This document shows, piece after piece, positions 1 to 8,616 of a DNA stretch of 64,000 nucleotides. The DNA is from Pectobacterium carotovorum (lineage in GTDB: Bacteria; Pseudomonadota; Gammaproteobacteria; Enterobacterales; Enterobacteriaceae). Location of the stretch: positions 496,001 through 560,000 of the forward strand of contig NZ_FQWI01000001.1 of NCBI RefSeq assembly GCF_900129615.1. The letters run 5' to 3'. The position numbers and the translations under genes are program-made. The notes under the pieces are model-generated. The model saw nothing but the letters and a program-made list of their open reading frames with translations. It did no database searches and was not told the DNA's origin. The first letter of the stretch is position 1; each line of letters begins with the position of its first letter.

Positions 1-655
1 TCTGATCCAAACTTTCCTTCGCCGCCGCCCGCACGCCGGTATCCGGCTCGTTTTGCGCCTGTGTCAACGGCTGTAAGCGCGCCTGCATCTGTGGATCGCC
101 GGTCTGCCCTAAGCGTTTGACCGCTTCAAGGCGCACCAGCGGATTGGGATCGCTTAATTGCCGGGTCGCAATAGCGGTATTCAGCGCCTCATGTACCTGC
201 GCATCTTTCTCTACGTTGAGGCGTTGTACCAACAACGGCAGCTGTTCCGTACTGCTGTCGCTCTGTAGCTGCCGTACCGCATTCAGGCGCGTTGCGGCAT
301 CATCGCTGACGAGCTGATGCGCGGCCAACGCGGTGGCAACCAGACCGCGCAGGCGGTTATTCATAAACAGTTTTTTGGTCGCACCAACCAGTTCCGCGTT
401 CCCGTCCAGCGACGTTAATGTGCCCTGCACATCCCTAAACGGCTGCTGGTTCCTATCGAGCACCACCGATTCATCGCGCAATGCCTGTAACAGCGGCAAG
501 CGTGCGGGTTCTGGCGCAGCGGCCCATTGTTGCAGCAGTTCAGCCTGCTGCGTGCGGCTCGCGGCGGCGAAATCGGCCGCAGGCCCGGCCTGTGCCAGCA
601 GCGGAAACATCAGACACAGCGACAGCACAAACGTAGATAATCGATGACTCATCAT
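1..655 (-). CDS. urtB: Urea ABC transporter permease UrtB, N-terminal part (cut by window edge)
   Basis: The reading frame is open from two adjacent ATG codons at 655 and 652 to the left edge, so about 218 N-terminal residues are present and the membrane permease part lies outside. A signal-like hydrophobic start ending near AQA is followed by a long alpha-helical region rich in Ala, Leu and Gln with repeats such as DPNPLVRLEAVKRL. This is the HEAT-like periplasmic extension known at the front of UrtB proteins but absent from related LivH permeases. It lies 71 bases downstream of urtA in the same direction, the usual urtAB order. Function (urea import across the inner membrane with UrtA, C, D and E) is inferred from the neighbour and this extension, because the transmembrane domain is not visible. 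Confidence 0.82.
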   Translation of the reverse strand, partial: MMSHRLSTFVLSLCLMFPLLAQAGPAADFAAASRTQQAELLQQWAAAPEPARLPLLQALRDESVVLDRNQQPFRDVQGTLTSLDGNAELVGATKKLFMNNRLRGLVATALAAHQLVSDDAATRLNAVRQLQSDSSTEQLPLLVQRLNVEKDAQVHEALNTAIATRQLSDPNPLVRLEAVKRLGQTGDPQMQARLQPLTQAQNEPDTGVRAAAKESLDQ

Positions 656-686
656 CGCAATGTCCGCCATATAAGAGAGGGAGTAT

Positions 687-710
687 CCCCGTCCGATATG
701 CTGGACGGGG
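687..710. repeat. Intercistronic stem-loop between urtA and urtB
   Basis: CCCCGTCC and GGACGGGG form a perfect 8-bp stem around an 8-base loop in the 71-base urtA-urtB gap. No T run follows on the minus strand, so a full terminator is unlikely. A stable hairpin here could protect the urtA 3' end and allow more binding protein than permease (inference). Confidence 0.55.
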
Positions 711-726
711 CGTGTAGAGACGACGT

Positions 727-1995
727 TTACTGCGCTGCTTTTATTGGATGATCGGGCTTCTTATCATTGCCGGCGATGTACGGGCTCCACGGCTGGGCGC
801 GAACTGGCTTATCGGTTTGCCAGACCACGTTGAACTGACCGTTTTCCTCAATTTCGCCAATCATCACCGGCTTGTGCAGGTGGTGGTTGGTCTTGTCCAT
901 CGTCAGCGTAAAGCCATCCGGTGCGGCAAAGGTCTGCCCAGCCATCGCGGCGCGCACTTTATCCACGTCTGTAGTGCCCGCTTTCTCTACTGCCTGCGCC
1001 CACATATGAATGCCGACATAGGTCGCTTCCATCGGATCGTTAGTCACCACCGTGCCCGCGTTCGGCAGGTTTTTCGCTTTGGCATAGGCTTTGTAGGCTT
1101 CCACGAAGTCGGCATTGGTGGGGTTATCGACCGACTCAAAGTAGTTCCACGCGGCTAAATGGCCGACCAGCGGTTTGGTGTCGATCCCGCGCAGTTCCTC
1201 TTCACCGACCGAGAACGCGACAACCGGCACGTCGGTCGCTTTGATTCCCTGATTCGCCAGCTCTTTATAGAACGGTACGTTGGAATCGCCGTTGATGGTG
1301 GAAACCACCGCCGTCTTACCGCCCGTCGAGAATTTCTTGATGTTGGAAACGATGGTCTGATAATCGCTGTGGCCAAACGGCGTATAGACTTCCTCGATAT
1401 CTTTGTCCTGCACGCCTTTCGAATGCAGGAACGCGCGCAGGATCTTGTTGGTGGTACGCGGATACACATAGTCAGTACCCAGCAGGAAGAAACGCTTCGC
1501 CGCCCCACCGTCTTCGCTTATCAGGTATTCCACGGCCGGGATCGCCTGCTGATTCGGTGCCGCGCCAGTGTAGAACACGTTCGGCGACATCTCTTCACCT
1601 TCATACTGAACCGGATAGAACAGCAGCCCGTTTAACTCTTCAAACACTGGCAGAACCGATTTACGCGATACCGATGTCCAGCACCCGAACACCACTGCCG
1701 CTTTGTCCTGCGTCAGCAGTTGACGCGCCTTTTCAGCAAACAGCGGCCAGTTCGAGGCCGGGTCGACCACCACCGGCTCCAGTTTTTTACCCAACACGCC
1801 GCCTTTGGCGTTGATTTCATCAATCGTCATCAGCGCCACATCCTTCAGCGGCGTTTCCGAAATCGCCATCGTACCGGACAGCGAATGCATAATGCCGACT
1901 TTGATGGTTTCTGCTGCCTGCACGCTCCAGGACAACCCCATACCAACCACTGTCGCAGAAAGCGCAAAAACTTTTAGCAATGAACGTCTTTTCAT
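727..1995 (-). CDS. urtA: Urea ABC transporter substrate-binding protein UrtA
   Basis: This 422-residue periplasmic protein captures urea (or short amides) and passes it to the UrtBCDE transporter. The N-terminus MKRRSLLKVF, a hydrophobic stretch and SVQA give a signal peptide of about 27 residues; the KRRSLLK sequence resembles a twin-arginine signal. The mature part begins ETIKVGIMHSLSGTMAISE and contains GCWTSVSRKSVLPVFEE, both typical of UrtA among the Leu/Ile/Val-binding-like proteins (periplasmic binding domain type 1). The start overlaps the stop of the GntR gene by four bases (ATGA), and an AAGGG ribosome site precedes it. The upstream genes degrade urea by the carboxylase route, which supports urea as the ligand. 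Confidence 0.93.
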   Translation of the reverse strand: MKRRSLLKVFALSATVVGMGLSWSVQAAETIKVGIMHSLSGTMAISETPLKDVALMTIDEINAKGGVLGKKLEPVVVDPASNWPLFAEKARQLLTQDKAAVVFGCWTSVSRKSVLPVFEELNGLLFYPVQYEGEEMSPNVFYTGAAPNQQAIPAVEYLISEDGGAAKRFFLLGTDYVYPRTTNKILRAFLHSKGVQDKDIEEVYTPFGHSDYQTIVSNIKKFSTGGKTAVVSTINGDSNVPFYKELANQGIKATDVPVVAFSVGEEELRGIDTKPLVGHLAAWNYFESVDNPTNADFVEAYKAYAKAKNLPNAGTVVTNDPMEATYVGIHMWAQAVEKAGTTDVDKVRAAMAGQTFAAPDGFTLTMDKTNHHLHKPVMIGEIEENGQFNVVWQTDKPVRAQPWSPYIAGNDKKPDHPIKAAQ

Positions 1996-2780
1996 TTATT
2001 AGCCCTTAAGTCGTGTTGAGTGAGAATGGAATCGTGTGATGCATCAGGTGAAACACGTTCAGTAGAAACAGATGTCGTTGAAACAGATTGAGGCCGCGCC
2101 TGCTGTAGCATGTGTAAGGTGATCTTCCTGACTTCGGCCTTACTGACGGCAATGTGGTCGGTCAGAATGCGCTGCGCCTCCTCGGTGTGCTGTTGCAATA
2201 TCGCCAGCAAAATGCGGGCATGTTCTTTATAGGTCGCGTCGATGCGATCTTCGCGGGTGAAATCGAGACGGCGAATAATGCGGATTTTCTCCGTCAGTTC
2301 GCCGTGAACCCGCGCCATTTCGCTGTTGCCCGCCGCCATCACCAGCCCACGGTGAAACCCTTCGTCGTAGCGGGAGACGATTTTGCCGTCGTCCAGACGC
2401 GGTTCCTCAATCCAGAAGCGTTTTAGATCCGCCAATAGCTCGGCGCAGCGCCCCGGCGGCATCCCGCACAACCGCCGAATAGCTTCGCGTTCCAGCACGA
2501 TGCGAAAGTCATACAGTTCTTCGAAATATTCGAAATCAAACGGACGAACCTGCCAGCCGCTGCGGAAATAGACTTCGACATAGCCTTCTCGCTCCAGCCA
2601 GAACAGTGCCTGACGCACTGGCGTACGGCTGACCGACATCCGTTCGGCAATTTCATTTTCACTAAAGCGGTCACCCGGCATCAGGCGAAAGTCGAAAATG
2701 TCGTTTTTCAGCGTTTGATACACCCGCTCCGCCAGCGCTTCCGGGCGATCTTTGCTGCTCTTTTGTGTGCCTGCTCGCAT
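1992..2780 (-). CDS. GntR-family (FCD domain) transcriptional regulator of the urea operon
   Basis: The protein has an N-terminal winged helix (AERVYQTLKNDIFDFRLMPGDRF, ENEIAERMSVSRTPVRQAL) and a C-terminal all-helical FCD ligand domain with the pattern FRIVLEREAIRRL and later EHARILLAI. This is the FadR subfamily. The frame is open further upstream, but the ATG at 2780 has a good GGCGGAG ribosome site seven bases before it and begins at the domain, so it was chosen (262 residues). It lies inside the urea operon, 49 bases after uca and overlapping urtA by four bases. It probably senses a urea or carbon-nitrogen metabolite and acts on the operon promoter, where a FadR-type palindrome is present (8255-8264). 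The ligand is unknown. Confidence 0.85.
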   Translation of the reverse strand: MRAGTQKSSKDRPEALAERVYQTLKNDIFDFRLMPGDRFSENEIAERMSVSRTPVRQALFWLEREGYVEVYFRSGWQVRPFDFEYFEELYDFRIVLEREAIRRLCGMPPGRCAELLADLKRFWIEEPRLDDGKIVSRYDEGFHRGLVMAAGNSEMARVHGELTEKIRIIRRLDFTREDRIDATYKEHARILLAILQQHTEEAQRILTDHIAVSKAEVRKITLHMLQQARPQSVSTTSVSTERVSPDASHDSILTQHDLRANK

Positions 2781-2829
2781 CGTTTTCTCCGCCTCGCCGT
2801 TTATTCTGCTTGTCCTTTTATTCCGGTCT

Positions 2830-5800
2830 CTATTCCAACCACAGCAAGGCATCACCGGGGCTGACCGGTCGCCCCGGCTGGCAGCCGATGCGTTTCACCC
2901 GACCAGACTGCGGCGCGCTAATCGTCAGCTCCATCTTCATGGCTTCGACGATAATCAGCGGCTGTCCGGTTTCGATGACATCCCCCACGTTCACCAGCAC
3001 TTTCCAGATGTTGCCGTTCATATCCGCACTGACCTGAAACGCGTCTTCGTCGTTCTCTACAGGAGCGGCAGAAACCACTTCCTGCGGCGTGCTGTCATCT
3101 TCCTGCTGCCACAGCGCCACTTCCGTTTCAAACGCCGTGGCCTGACGCTGGCGGAACGCGGTAATATCGTCGTCCTGCTCCGTCAGAAAACGCGAGTGTT
3201 CAGCAAAATCAAACTCGGTTTCTTCGATGCTGATCGCCGCGCGTCCTTCGCGGAAGTCATCGCGCAGCGCCGTGAGTTCGGCTTCGCTGACCGGATAAAA
3301 CCGCACCTGATCGAAGAAGCGCAGCAGCCACGGTTCACCCGCAATGAATTGATCGTTTTTGAGGAATTTGTTCCAGATAGGCAGTGTGCGCCCCACCAGT
3401 TGATAGCCGCCCGGCGAATCCATGCCATAGATGCACATGTACATCCCGCCAATACCCACAGTGCCTTCGGCGGTGAAGGTGCGCGCTGGGTTGTATTTGG
3501 AACTCAGCAGACGGTGGCGCGGATCGATCGGCACCGCACAGGGCGCGCCAAGATAAACGTCACCTAATCCCAGAATCAGATAGCTGGCATCGAAAATGAT
3601 GTCGCGCACGTCATCACGGTGTGGTAACCCGTTAATGCGCTGAATGAAATCGACGTTATTCGGCAGCCAGGGCGCGCTGGCACGTACGGTCTCGCGGTAG
3701 CGTTCCACCGCGCCGAGCGTGGCGCTGTCTTCAAACGCCATCGGTAAATAGACGATGCGCGACGGCACTTTCATTTGGCTCACATCGCCAAGCTGACGTT
3801 CCAGATGAAGCAGCACGTCCAACAGCGACCGCTGGCGGATAATCCGGCTGTCGTAGCGCACTTGTAGCGAACGCACGCCGGGCGACAGTTCTTCTATTCC
3901 CGCCGTTTCTGAGGCGCGGATCGCCACCATCAGCAGATGAATACGCAGCCGCAACGCCAGATCCAGCACGTTATCGCCGTATTCGATCAGAACGTAGTTA
4001 TCTCCCGCCTGACGATACACGGCGGCTGGCGTGGTCGCCGTAGCAGGTACCGTAGCCAGCACCGTGGCGGAGCCGAATGCCGTTGTCGCCAGCGAGGGAA
4101 CGTCAAACGCAGGGGCATGAGCTGTACCCAGCGTAGAAACGCAGTCAGACTGCGCCTTTTCCAGCGCCAGCGCTTCATCCGCGCCGATCGGGTGGAAACG
4201 AATACGATCGCCCGGCTTAACCTGACCAACTTTCCACAGCTCCGCTTTGGCAATGGTGACCGGACAAACAAACCCGCCCAGACTCGGCCCGTCCCGCGTG
4301 AGGATCACCGGAAAGTCACCGGTAAAATTCACTGCGCCGATGGCGTATTCACAGTCGTGAACGTTGGAAGGATGGAGACCCGCCTCGCCGCCGTTCGCCC
4401 GCGTCCAGCTTGGCTTTGGCCCCACCAGACGCACGCCGAGTCGGTTCGAGTTGTAATGCACCTGCCATTCCGCCGCGAAAAATTCATCAATCGCCGCGTG
4501 GGTAAAGAAATCCGGCGCGCCGTGCGGGCCGTAGAGCACACCAATGCGCCATTCGTTGCCATACTGCGGAATCAGCGCGGCGTCCACGGCCTGCGGTGCG
4601 CTCACGGGCGCGGGTGTGGTGCAGGCGGGCAAGTTGGGTTGAGAAATCGCCAGCATATCTGCCACGCGCAGCGTTCGTCCGGCGTGGCCGCCAAATTCCC
4701 CAAGCGCGAAGGTCGAACGACTGCCAAGATACTGCGGCACATCGATACCGTTACGCACCGCCAGATAGGTACGACAGCCGGACTGCGCGCGCCCCAGCGT
4801 CAGCGTTTGTCCGGCCTTTACCGCCAGCGGCTGCCAGTATGGCACCGTCTCGCCATCCAGCGTCGCCGGACAATCTGCTCCCGTCAGCGCAATCACCGCT
4901 TCATGATGGAAACGCAACGTCGGGCCTTGCAGCGTAAACTCCAACCCTGCCGCGGCTTCATCGTTGCCGACGATACGGTTTGCCAGACGGAACGCGAAAT
5001 CGTCCATCGGGCCAGACGGCGGCACGCCGATATCCCAATAGCCGAGGCGTCCGGGATAGTCCTGCACGCTGCTCCAGGTACCGGGTTGAATCACCTCAAT
5101 CACCGACGCGGACGGCGTAAAGCTGTCGAGCATCCGCGTCCAGACCGTCCCGTTGCGGAATGCATCGGTAGCGATAATCTGACGCAGGTAATCCAGATTG
5201 GTGGCAATACCGTGCAAACGCGTGGCATTCAGCGCCTGCTGCATCTTCTCCAGCGCCAGGTCACGGGTTTCTGCATGGACAATCAGTTTGGCGATCATTG
5301 GGTCGTAATACGCCGACACCTCGGTGCCGGTGCTCACCCAACCATCAACCCGCACGCCATCGGGAAACGCGACTTCGGTCAGCACGCCGGGGCTAGGCTG
5401 GAAGTTTTTCAGCGGATCTTCCGCATAAATACGCACCTCAATCGCGGCTCCACGCGGTGCCTGCGTCAACAGTGCCCAGTCCAGCGGTTCATTTGCCGCG
5501 ACACGCAGCATACATTCGACCAAATCCAGTCCGGTGACACACTCCGTCACCGGGTGTTCAACCTGCAAACGGGTATTCACTTCGAGGAAAAAGAACGCAT
5601 CGCGCTCGGCATCGTAGATATACTCCACCGTTCCCGCGCTGCGGTAGCTGACCAGTTCGCCCAGCTTCACCGCGGAGGCCAGCAGCGCCGCGCGCGTGGC
5701 GTCTGGCAAATGCGGCGCGGGTGTTTCTTCCACGACCTTCTGGTTGCGCCGCTGCAATGAGCAGTCGCGTTCGCCCAGCGCGACCACGCGACCTTTACCA

Positions 5801-6444
5801 TCGCCAAAAATCTGTACTTCGACGTGACGCGCCCGATCGATACAGCGTTCGATGAAAACACCTGCATCGCTGAAGAACTGTTCGCCCAAACGACGTACGC
5901 TCTCCCACGCCGCGCGTAACGCCACCGCATCCGCGCAGCGCGTCAGGCCAATGCCGCCACCTCCGGCAGTGCTTTTGAGCATTATCGGATAGCCGATGTC
6001 TTCGGCGGCGGCAAGCGCGTCCTCCAACGAGGCCAGCAGCGGCGTTCCCGGCGTCATCGGCACACTGGCGGCAGCGGCTAATTCACGGGCGCGGTGCTTC
6101 AAGCCAAATTCACCAATTTGCTGCGCGGTTGGCCCGACAAACGCAATGCCGGCCTTTTCACAGGCGGCGGCAAACGGCAGGCTCTCTGACAGAAAACCGT
6201 AGCCCGGCCAGATCGCCTCAGCTCCCGTTTGCTGTGCGGCGGTAAGCACTTTATCGATACACAGATAGCTGTCGCTGGCCTTCTCGCCGCCAATCGGTAC
6301 GGCGATGTCTGCATCCTTCACATGCTGCGCATTTTTATCCGCATCGGAATAAATCGCCACGCTGGTTATTCCCAACCGCTTCAGCGTGCGTACGGCGCGA
6401 CAGGCAATTTCGCCGCGGTTAGCGATCAGCACGGTCTTAAACAT
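2830..6444 (-). CDS. uca: Urea carboxylase (biotin-dependent)
   Basis: Urea carboxylase uses ATP and bicarbonate to turn urea into allophanate, the first step of the urease-independent urea amidolyase path. The 1204-residue protein shows the full domain order: biotin carboxylase (starts FKTVLIANRGEIACRAVRTLKRLG; ATP-grasp GGGGIGLTRC; LEVNTRLQVEHPVTE), then two carboxyltransferase regions related to KipA and KipI (PPSGPMDDFAFRLANRIVGN; MAFEDSATLGAVERY), and a C-terminal biotinyl domain with VEAMKM near residue 1170, whose Lys carries biotin. The ATG at 6444 was preferred over an in-frame one at 6486 because AGGAGG precedes it and the conserved start MFKTVLIANRG begins there. It overlaps the upstream allophanate hydrolase by eight bases, indicating translational coupling. 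Confidence 0.96.
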   Translation of the reverse strand: MFKTVLIANRGEIACRAVRTLKRLGITSVAIYSDADKNAQHVKDADIAVPIGGEKASDSYLCIDKVLTAAQQTGAEAIWPGYGFLSESLPFAAACEKAGIAFVGPTAQQIGEFGLKHRARELAAAASVPMTPGTPLLASLEDALAAAEDIGYPIMLKSTAGGGGIGLTRCADAVALRAAWESVRRLGEQFFSDAGVFIERCIDRARHVEVQIFGDGKGRVVALGERDCSLQRRNQKVVEETPAPHLPDATRAALLASAVKLGELVSYRSAGTVEYIYDAERDAFFFLEVNTRLQVEHPVTECVTGLDLVECMLRVAANEPLDWALLTQAPRGAAIEVRIYAEDPLKNFQPSPGVLTEVAFPDGVRVDGWVSTGTEVSAYYDPMIAKLIVHAETRDLALEKMQQALNATRLHGIATNLDYLRQIIATDAFRNGTVWTRMLDSFTPSASVIEVIQPGTWSSVQDYPGRLGYWDIGVPPSGPMDDFAFRLANRIVGNDEAAAGLEFTLQGPTLRFHHEAVIALTGADCPATLDGETVPYWQPLAVKAGQTLTLGRAQSGCRTYLAVRNGIDVPQYLGSRSTFALGEFGGHAGRTLRVADMLAISQPNLPACTTPAPVSAPQAVDAALIPQYGNEWRIGVLYGPHGAPDFFTHAAIDEFFAAEWQVHYNSNRLGVRLVGPKPSWTRANGGEAGLHPSNVHDCEYAIGAVNFTGDFPVILTRDGPSLGGFVCPVTIAKAELWKVGQVKPGDRIRFHPIGADEALALEKAQSDCVSTLGTAHAPAFDVPSLATTAFGSATVLATVPATATTPAAVYRQAGDNYVLIEYGDNVLDLALRLRIHLLMVAIRASETAGIEELSPGVRSLQVRYDSRIIRQRSLLDVLLHLERQLGDVSQMKVPSRIVYLPMAFEDSATLGAVERYRETVRASAPWLPNNVDFIQRINGLPHRDDVRDIIFDASYLILGLGDVYLGAPCAVPIDPRHRLLSSKYNPARTFTAEGTVGIGGMYMCIYGMDSPGGYQLVGRTLPIWNKFLKNDQFIAGEPWLLRFFDQVRFYPVSEAELTALRDDFREGRAAISIEETEFDFAEHSRFLTEQDDDITAFRQRQATAFETEVALWQQEDDSTPQEVVSAAPVENDEDAFQVSADMNGNIWKVLVNVGDVIETGQPLIIVEAMKMELTISAPQSGRVKRIGCQPGRPVSPGDALLWLE

Positions 6445-8239
6445 GGGATGCCTCCTGACGGGCAAGCCAGTGACGCCAGCCGCCAAATTCGGTGATATCC
6501 ACGGCGTCGCTCAGCGCAGCCGGTTCGCAAATAAAGCCTTTCACCTGCCGTCCGTCGATTAACGTCAGCGTGCCGATGCCCAACGGCGCAGGAATTTCTG
6601 CGACAAACTCACCAAAGCGCGCCAGCGGGATGTCCCACAGTTCGACGATAATCGCTGCGCCGTCGGTGCTTTTCGCTAAACCGGGCTTGGCCGGTTGCGT
6701 ATTCGCCAACGCATAAAGTCGATAGTTTTCCGCCGTGCGCGTCTCTTCCACTCGCACCGCATCGCGGCGGGTCAGTTGGTGATTGAGCGGCATGCCCGTC
6801 AGATGCGCGCCGACAACGGCAAGGCGGACGTGTAGTGCAGAAGGCGGCAAGGTGACCTGTCCCGTAGGCAGCGTTTTTCCCGTTGCGCCCAACGTGAGTG
6901 CCAGTTGAGCCTGCCAGCGCAGACCAAAACTCGCTAATGCACGGTCATGCCAGGCAGGCGCAATCAGCGTGATACCCGCTGGCAAGCCATCGGTACGGAA
7001 AGGTGCTGGCAGCGCCAGCGCCGAAAGATCGGCCAGATTGGTAAAGTTGGTGTAGGTGCCTAACTGGGAGTTGTAGCGTACCGGTTCCTGCTTCATCGCC
7101 TCACGCGTGTGGATCGTCGGCGAGGTCGGCACGACTAACGCATCGAACGACGCCAGCGTCTGCTGAATCTGTCGCGCCAGTTCAGCGCGCAGGTACTCCG
7201 CTTTAAAGGCCTCTACCGCGCTGAAACGTTCGCCGCTCGCCACAATACCGTGCACTACCGGATCCATGTTTTCTGGCTGCTGTAGCATGTCGCCCACCGC
7301 AACCGTGCGTTCCGCCACCCAGGGGCCTTGATAAAGCTGATCGGCTAACTGCGTGAAAATGCTGAAATCGATAGGATGCAGCGTCGCGCCCGTCGCTTCT
7401 AATTCGACCAGCGCCTGCTGCCATGCCGCCTGTGCGACAGCGTCAGAAAAAAAGGTCGGATCGCTGGGGATAGCAAAGCGCGGCTTCGCTGGCAGCGCAG
7501 CCGGTGATCGCCCCGGATGACAGCGCGAGTAGGCATCCGCCTCATCGTACCCGCCAGCCAGTTCGGCGACGGTAAACGCATCCTCGACGGTCAGCGCAAA
7601 CACGGAAATCGTGTCATTCAGGCGACAGGCCGGTACGACACCGCTTGCTGATAGCCACCCTTTCGTCGGCTTCAGGCCGACAATATTGTTAAACCCAGCG
7701 GGAACGCGCCCCGACCCGGCAGTATCCGTTCCCAGCGCAAAAGCAACCAGCCCGCGCGCCAGCACCGAAGCCGATCCCGAACTGGACCCACCGCTGATGT
7801 ATTCGCCATTAAAGGTATTCGGCACCGCACCAAACGGCGAGCGCGTGCCGACCAGACCAGTCGCAAACTGATCGAGGTTGGTTTTGCCCATGACAATCGC
7901 CCCTGCCGCTTTCAGTTTGGCAACGGCAGTCGCATCCTTATCAGCCAGATAGGTAAAGGCCGGACACGCCGCGCTCGTCGGTAAGCCCGCGACATCAATA
8001 TTGTCTTTGACGGCAAAGGGAACGCCGAACAGCGGTAGTGCGTCTGGGTTTTCACGATACTGAGGCAATAGCGCCGCAATCTGCGCCTGAAGGTGCTCAG
8101 GTGTCGCCAGCGCGATCCAGGCCGGATCGTCCGGCGACAAACTGGCGAGCAGCACGCCTAGTGTCTCGCCCACACGATCGGCCTGCTGTTGGTAATGCTG
8201 TTTCCATTCCTGAAGCGTGAGTCCTGTCATTCTTGGCAT
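6437..8239 (-). CDS. atzF: Allophanate hydrolase
   Basis: This 600-residue enzyme hydrolyses allophanate, the product of urea carboxylase, to ammonium and carbon dioxide. Residues about 1-450 form an amidase-signature domain: FAVKDNID holds the catalytic Lys, GGSSSGSA the serine-rich loop with cis-Ser, and GTDTAGSGRVPA the nucleophile region. The C-terminal ~130 residues (LAVVGAHLTGMPLNHQL ... GGWRHWLA) are the AtzF-specific domain found in the two-domain hydrolases and urea amidolyases. It is the first gene of the operon. The start MPRMTG at 8239 is supported by absence of an upstream frame and by the promoter elements 16-56 bases before it; a second ATG at codon 4 is possible. Confidence 0.95.
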   Translation of the reverse strand: MPRMTGLTLQEWKQHYQQQADRVGETLGVLLASLSPDDPAWIALATPEHLQAQIAALLPQYRENPDALPLFGVPFAVKDNIDVAGLPTSAACPAFTYLADKDATAVAKLKAAGAIVMGKTNLDQFATGLVGTRSPFGAVPNTFNGEYISGGSSSGSASVLARGLVAFALGTDTAGSGRVPAGFNNIVGLKPTKGWLSASGVVPACRLNDTISVFALTVEDAFTVAELAGGYDEADAYSRCHPGRSPAALPAKPRFAIPSDPTFFSDAVAQAAWQQALVELEATGATLHPIDFSIFTQLADQLYQGPWVAERTVAVGDMLQQPENMDPVVHGIVASGERFSAVEAFKAEYLRAELARQIQQTLASFDALVVPTSPTIHTREAMKQEPVRYNSQLGTYTNFTNLADLSALALPAPFRTDGLPAGITLIAPAWHDRALASFGLRWQAQLALTLGATGKTLPTGQVTLPPSALHVRLAVVGAHLTGMPLNHQLTRRDAVRVEETRTAENYRLYALANTQPAKPGLAKSTDGAAIIVELWDIPLARFGEFVAEIPAPLGIGTLTLIDGRQVKGFICEPAALSDAVDITEFGGWRHWLARQEASHV

Positions 8240-8254
8240 GATGTGAATCCCATC

Positions 8255-8264
8255 TGGTATACAA
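8255..8264. promoter_or_regulatory. Candidate GntR (FadR-type) operator
   Basis: TGGTATACAA is a near-palindrome of the TNGT..ACNA form bound by FadR-subfamily GntR regulators. It lies 16 bases upstream of atzF, just after the expected transcription start. The operon's own GntR gene is the obvious candidate to bind it (inference). Confidence 0.5.
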
Positions 8265-8280
8265 GATTGAATTCACTAAA

Positions 8281-8295
8281 GCGAAAACCATGCCA
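8281..8295 (-). promoter_or_regulatory. Candidate sigma-54 (-24/-12) promoter of the urea operon
   Basis: Read on the minus strand, TGGCATGGTTTTCGC fits the sigma-54 consensus TGGCACG-N4-TTGC with two mismatches. The invariant GG and GC are exactly ten bases apart. Transcription would start near 8269, 30 bases before atzF. Nitrogen-limited expression would suit a urea-scavenging operon. Confidence 0.5.
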
Positions 8296-8361
8296 GCTTT
8301 TATTTTGTTGATTTTTATGAAATTAGATTGAAGCGCTCAATTTTCATGCACAAAAAAGGAA

Positions 8362-8390
8362 CAACCGTGCGCCATCGCGGAGCACGGTTG
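8362..8390. promoter_or_regulatory. Inverted repeat: NtrC-like enhancer site or terminator
   Basis: CAACCGTGC and GCACGGTTG form a perfect 9-bp inverted repeat with an 11-base centre. Inside it, TGCGCCATCGCGGAGCA (8368-8384) matches the NtrC pattern GCACC-N5-GGTGC with one change per half. Its centre is about 107 bases upstream of the predicted sigma-54 start, a normal enhancer position. On the minus strand the stem is followed by TTCCTTTTTT, so it may instead, or also, terminate the gene at 8617-10329. Confidence 0.5.
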
Positions 8391-8428
8391 CAAAAATATG
8401 ATATGAATTAGAGTCGTTACATTTAATA

Positions 8429-8450
8429 TTGGTGTAGAATTAAACACCAA
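8429..8450. repeat. Short AT-rich inverted repeat
   Basis: TTGGTGT and ACACCAA flank an 8-base AT loop between the urea promoter and the AIPR gene. The T run precedes the stem on the minus strand, so it is not a standard terminator for the gene to the right. Role unknown. Confidence 0.3.
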
Positions 8451-8584
8451 AAAACTCCTATTTTGCTAATCAAAGCACCTTAATTTATTGCTTATAATAG
8501 GATATCCATGTCACTAACAGCAATGACAATAAACAGTTCAAGCTAGCTAAGCACGAGTTAACCATTAAGACTATTTGTGCATAA

Positions 8585-8606
8585 GGTGACCGCAGGAACA
8601 GTCACC
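8585..8606. terminator. Weak stem-loop just after the AIPR gene
   Basis: GGTGAC and GTCACC form a 6-bp stem with a 10-base loop, 11 bases past the stop codon at 8617. No T run follows, so termination would be inefficient. Confidence 0.3.
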
Positions 8607-8616
8607 TCTAGTAACT

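Noticed and set aside
3937-5760. 607-codon plus-strand frame opposite urea carboxylase
   Set aside because: Antisense shadow of a long GC-rich gene; Arg/His/Gln-rich with no domain, while the minus frame is a complete urea carboxylase.
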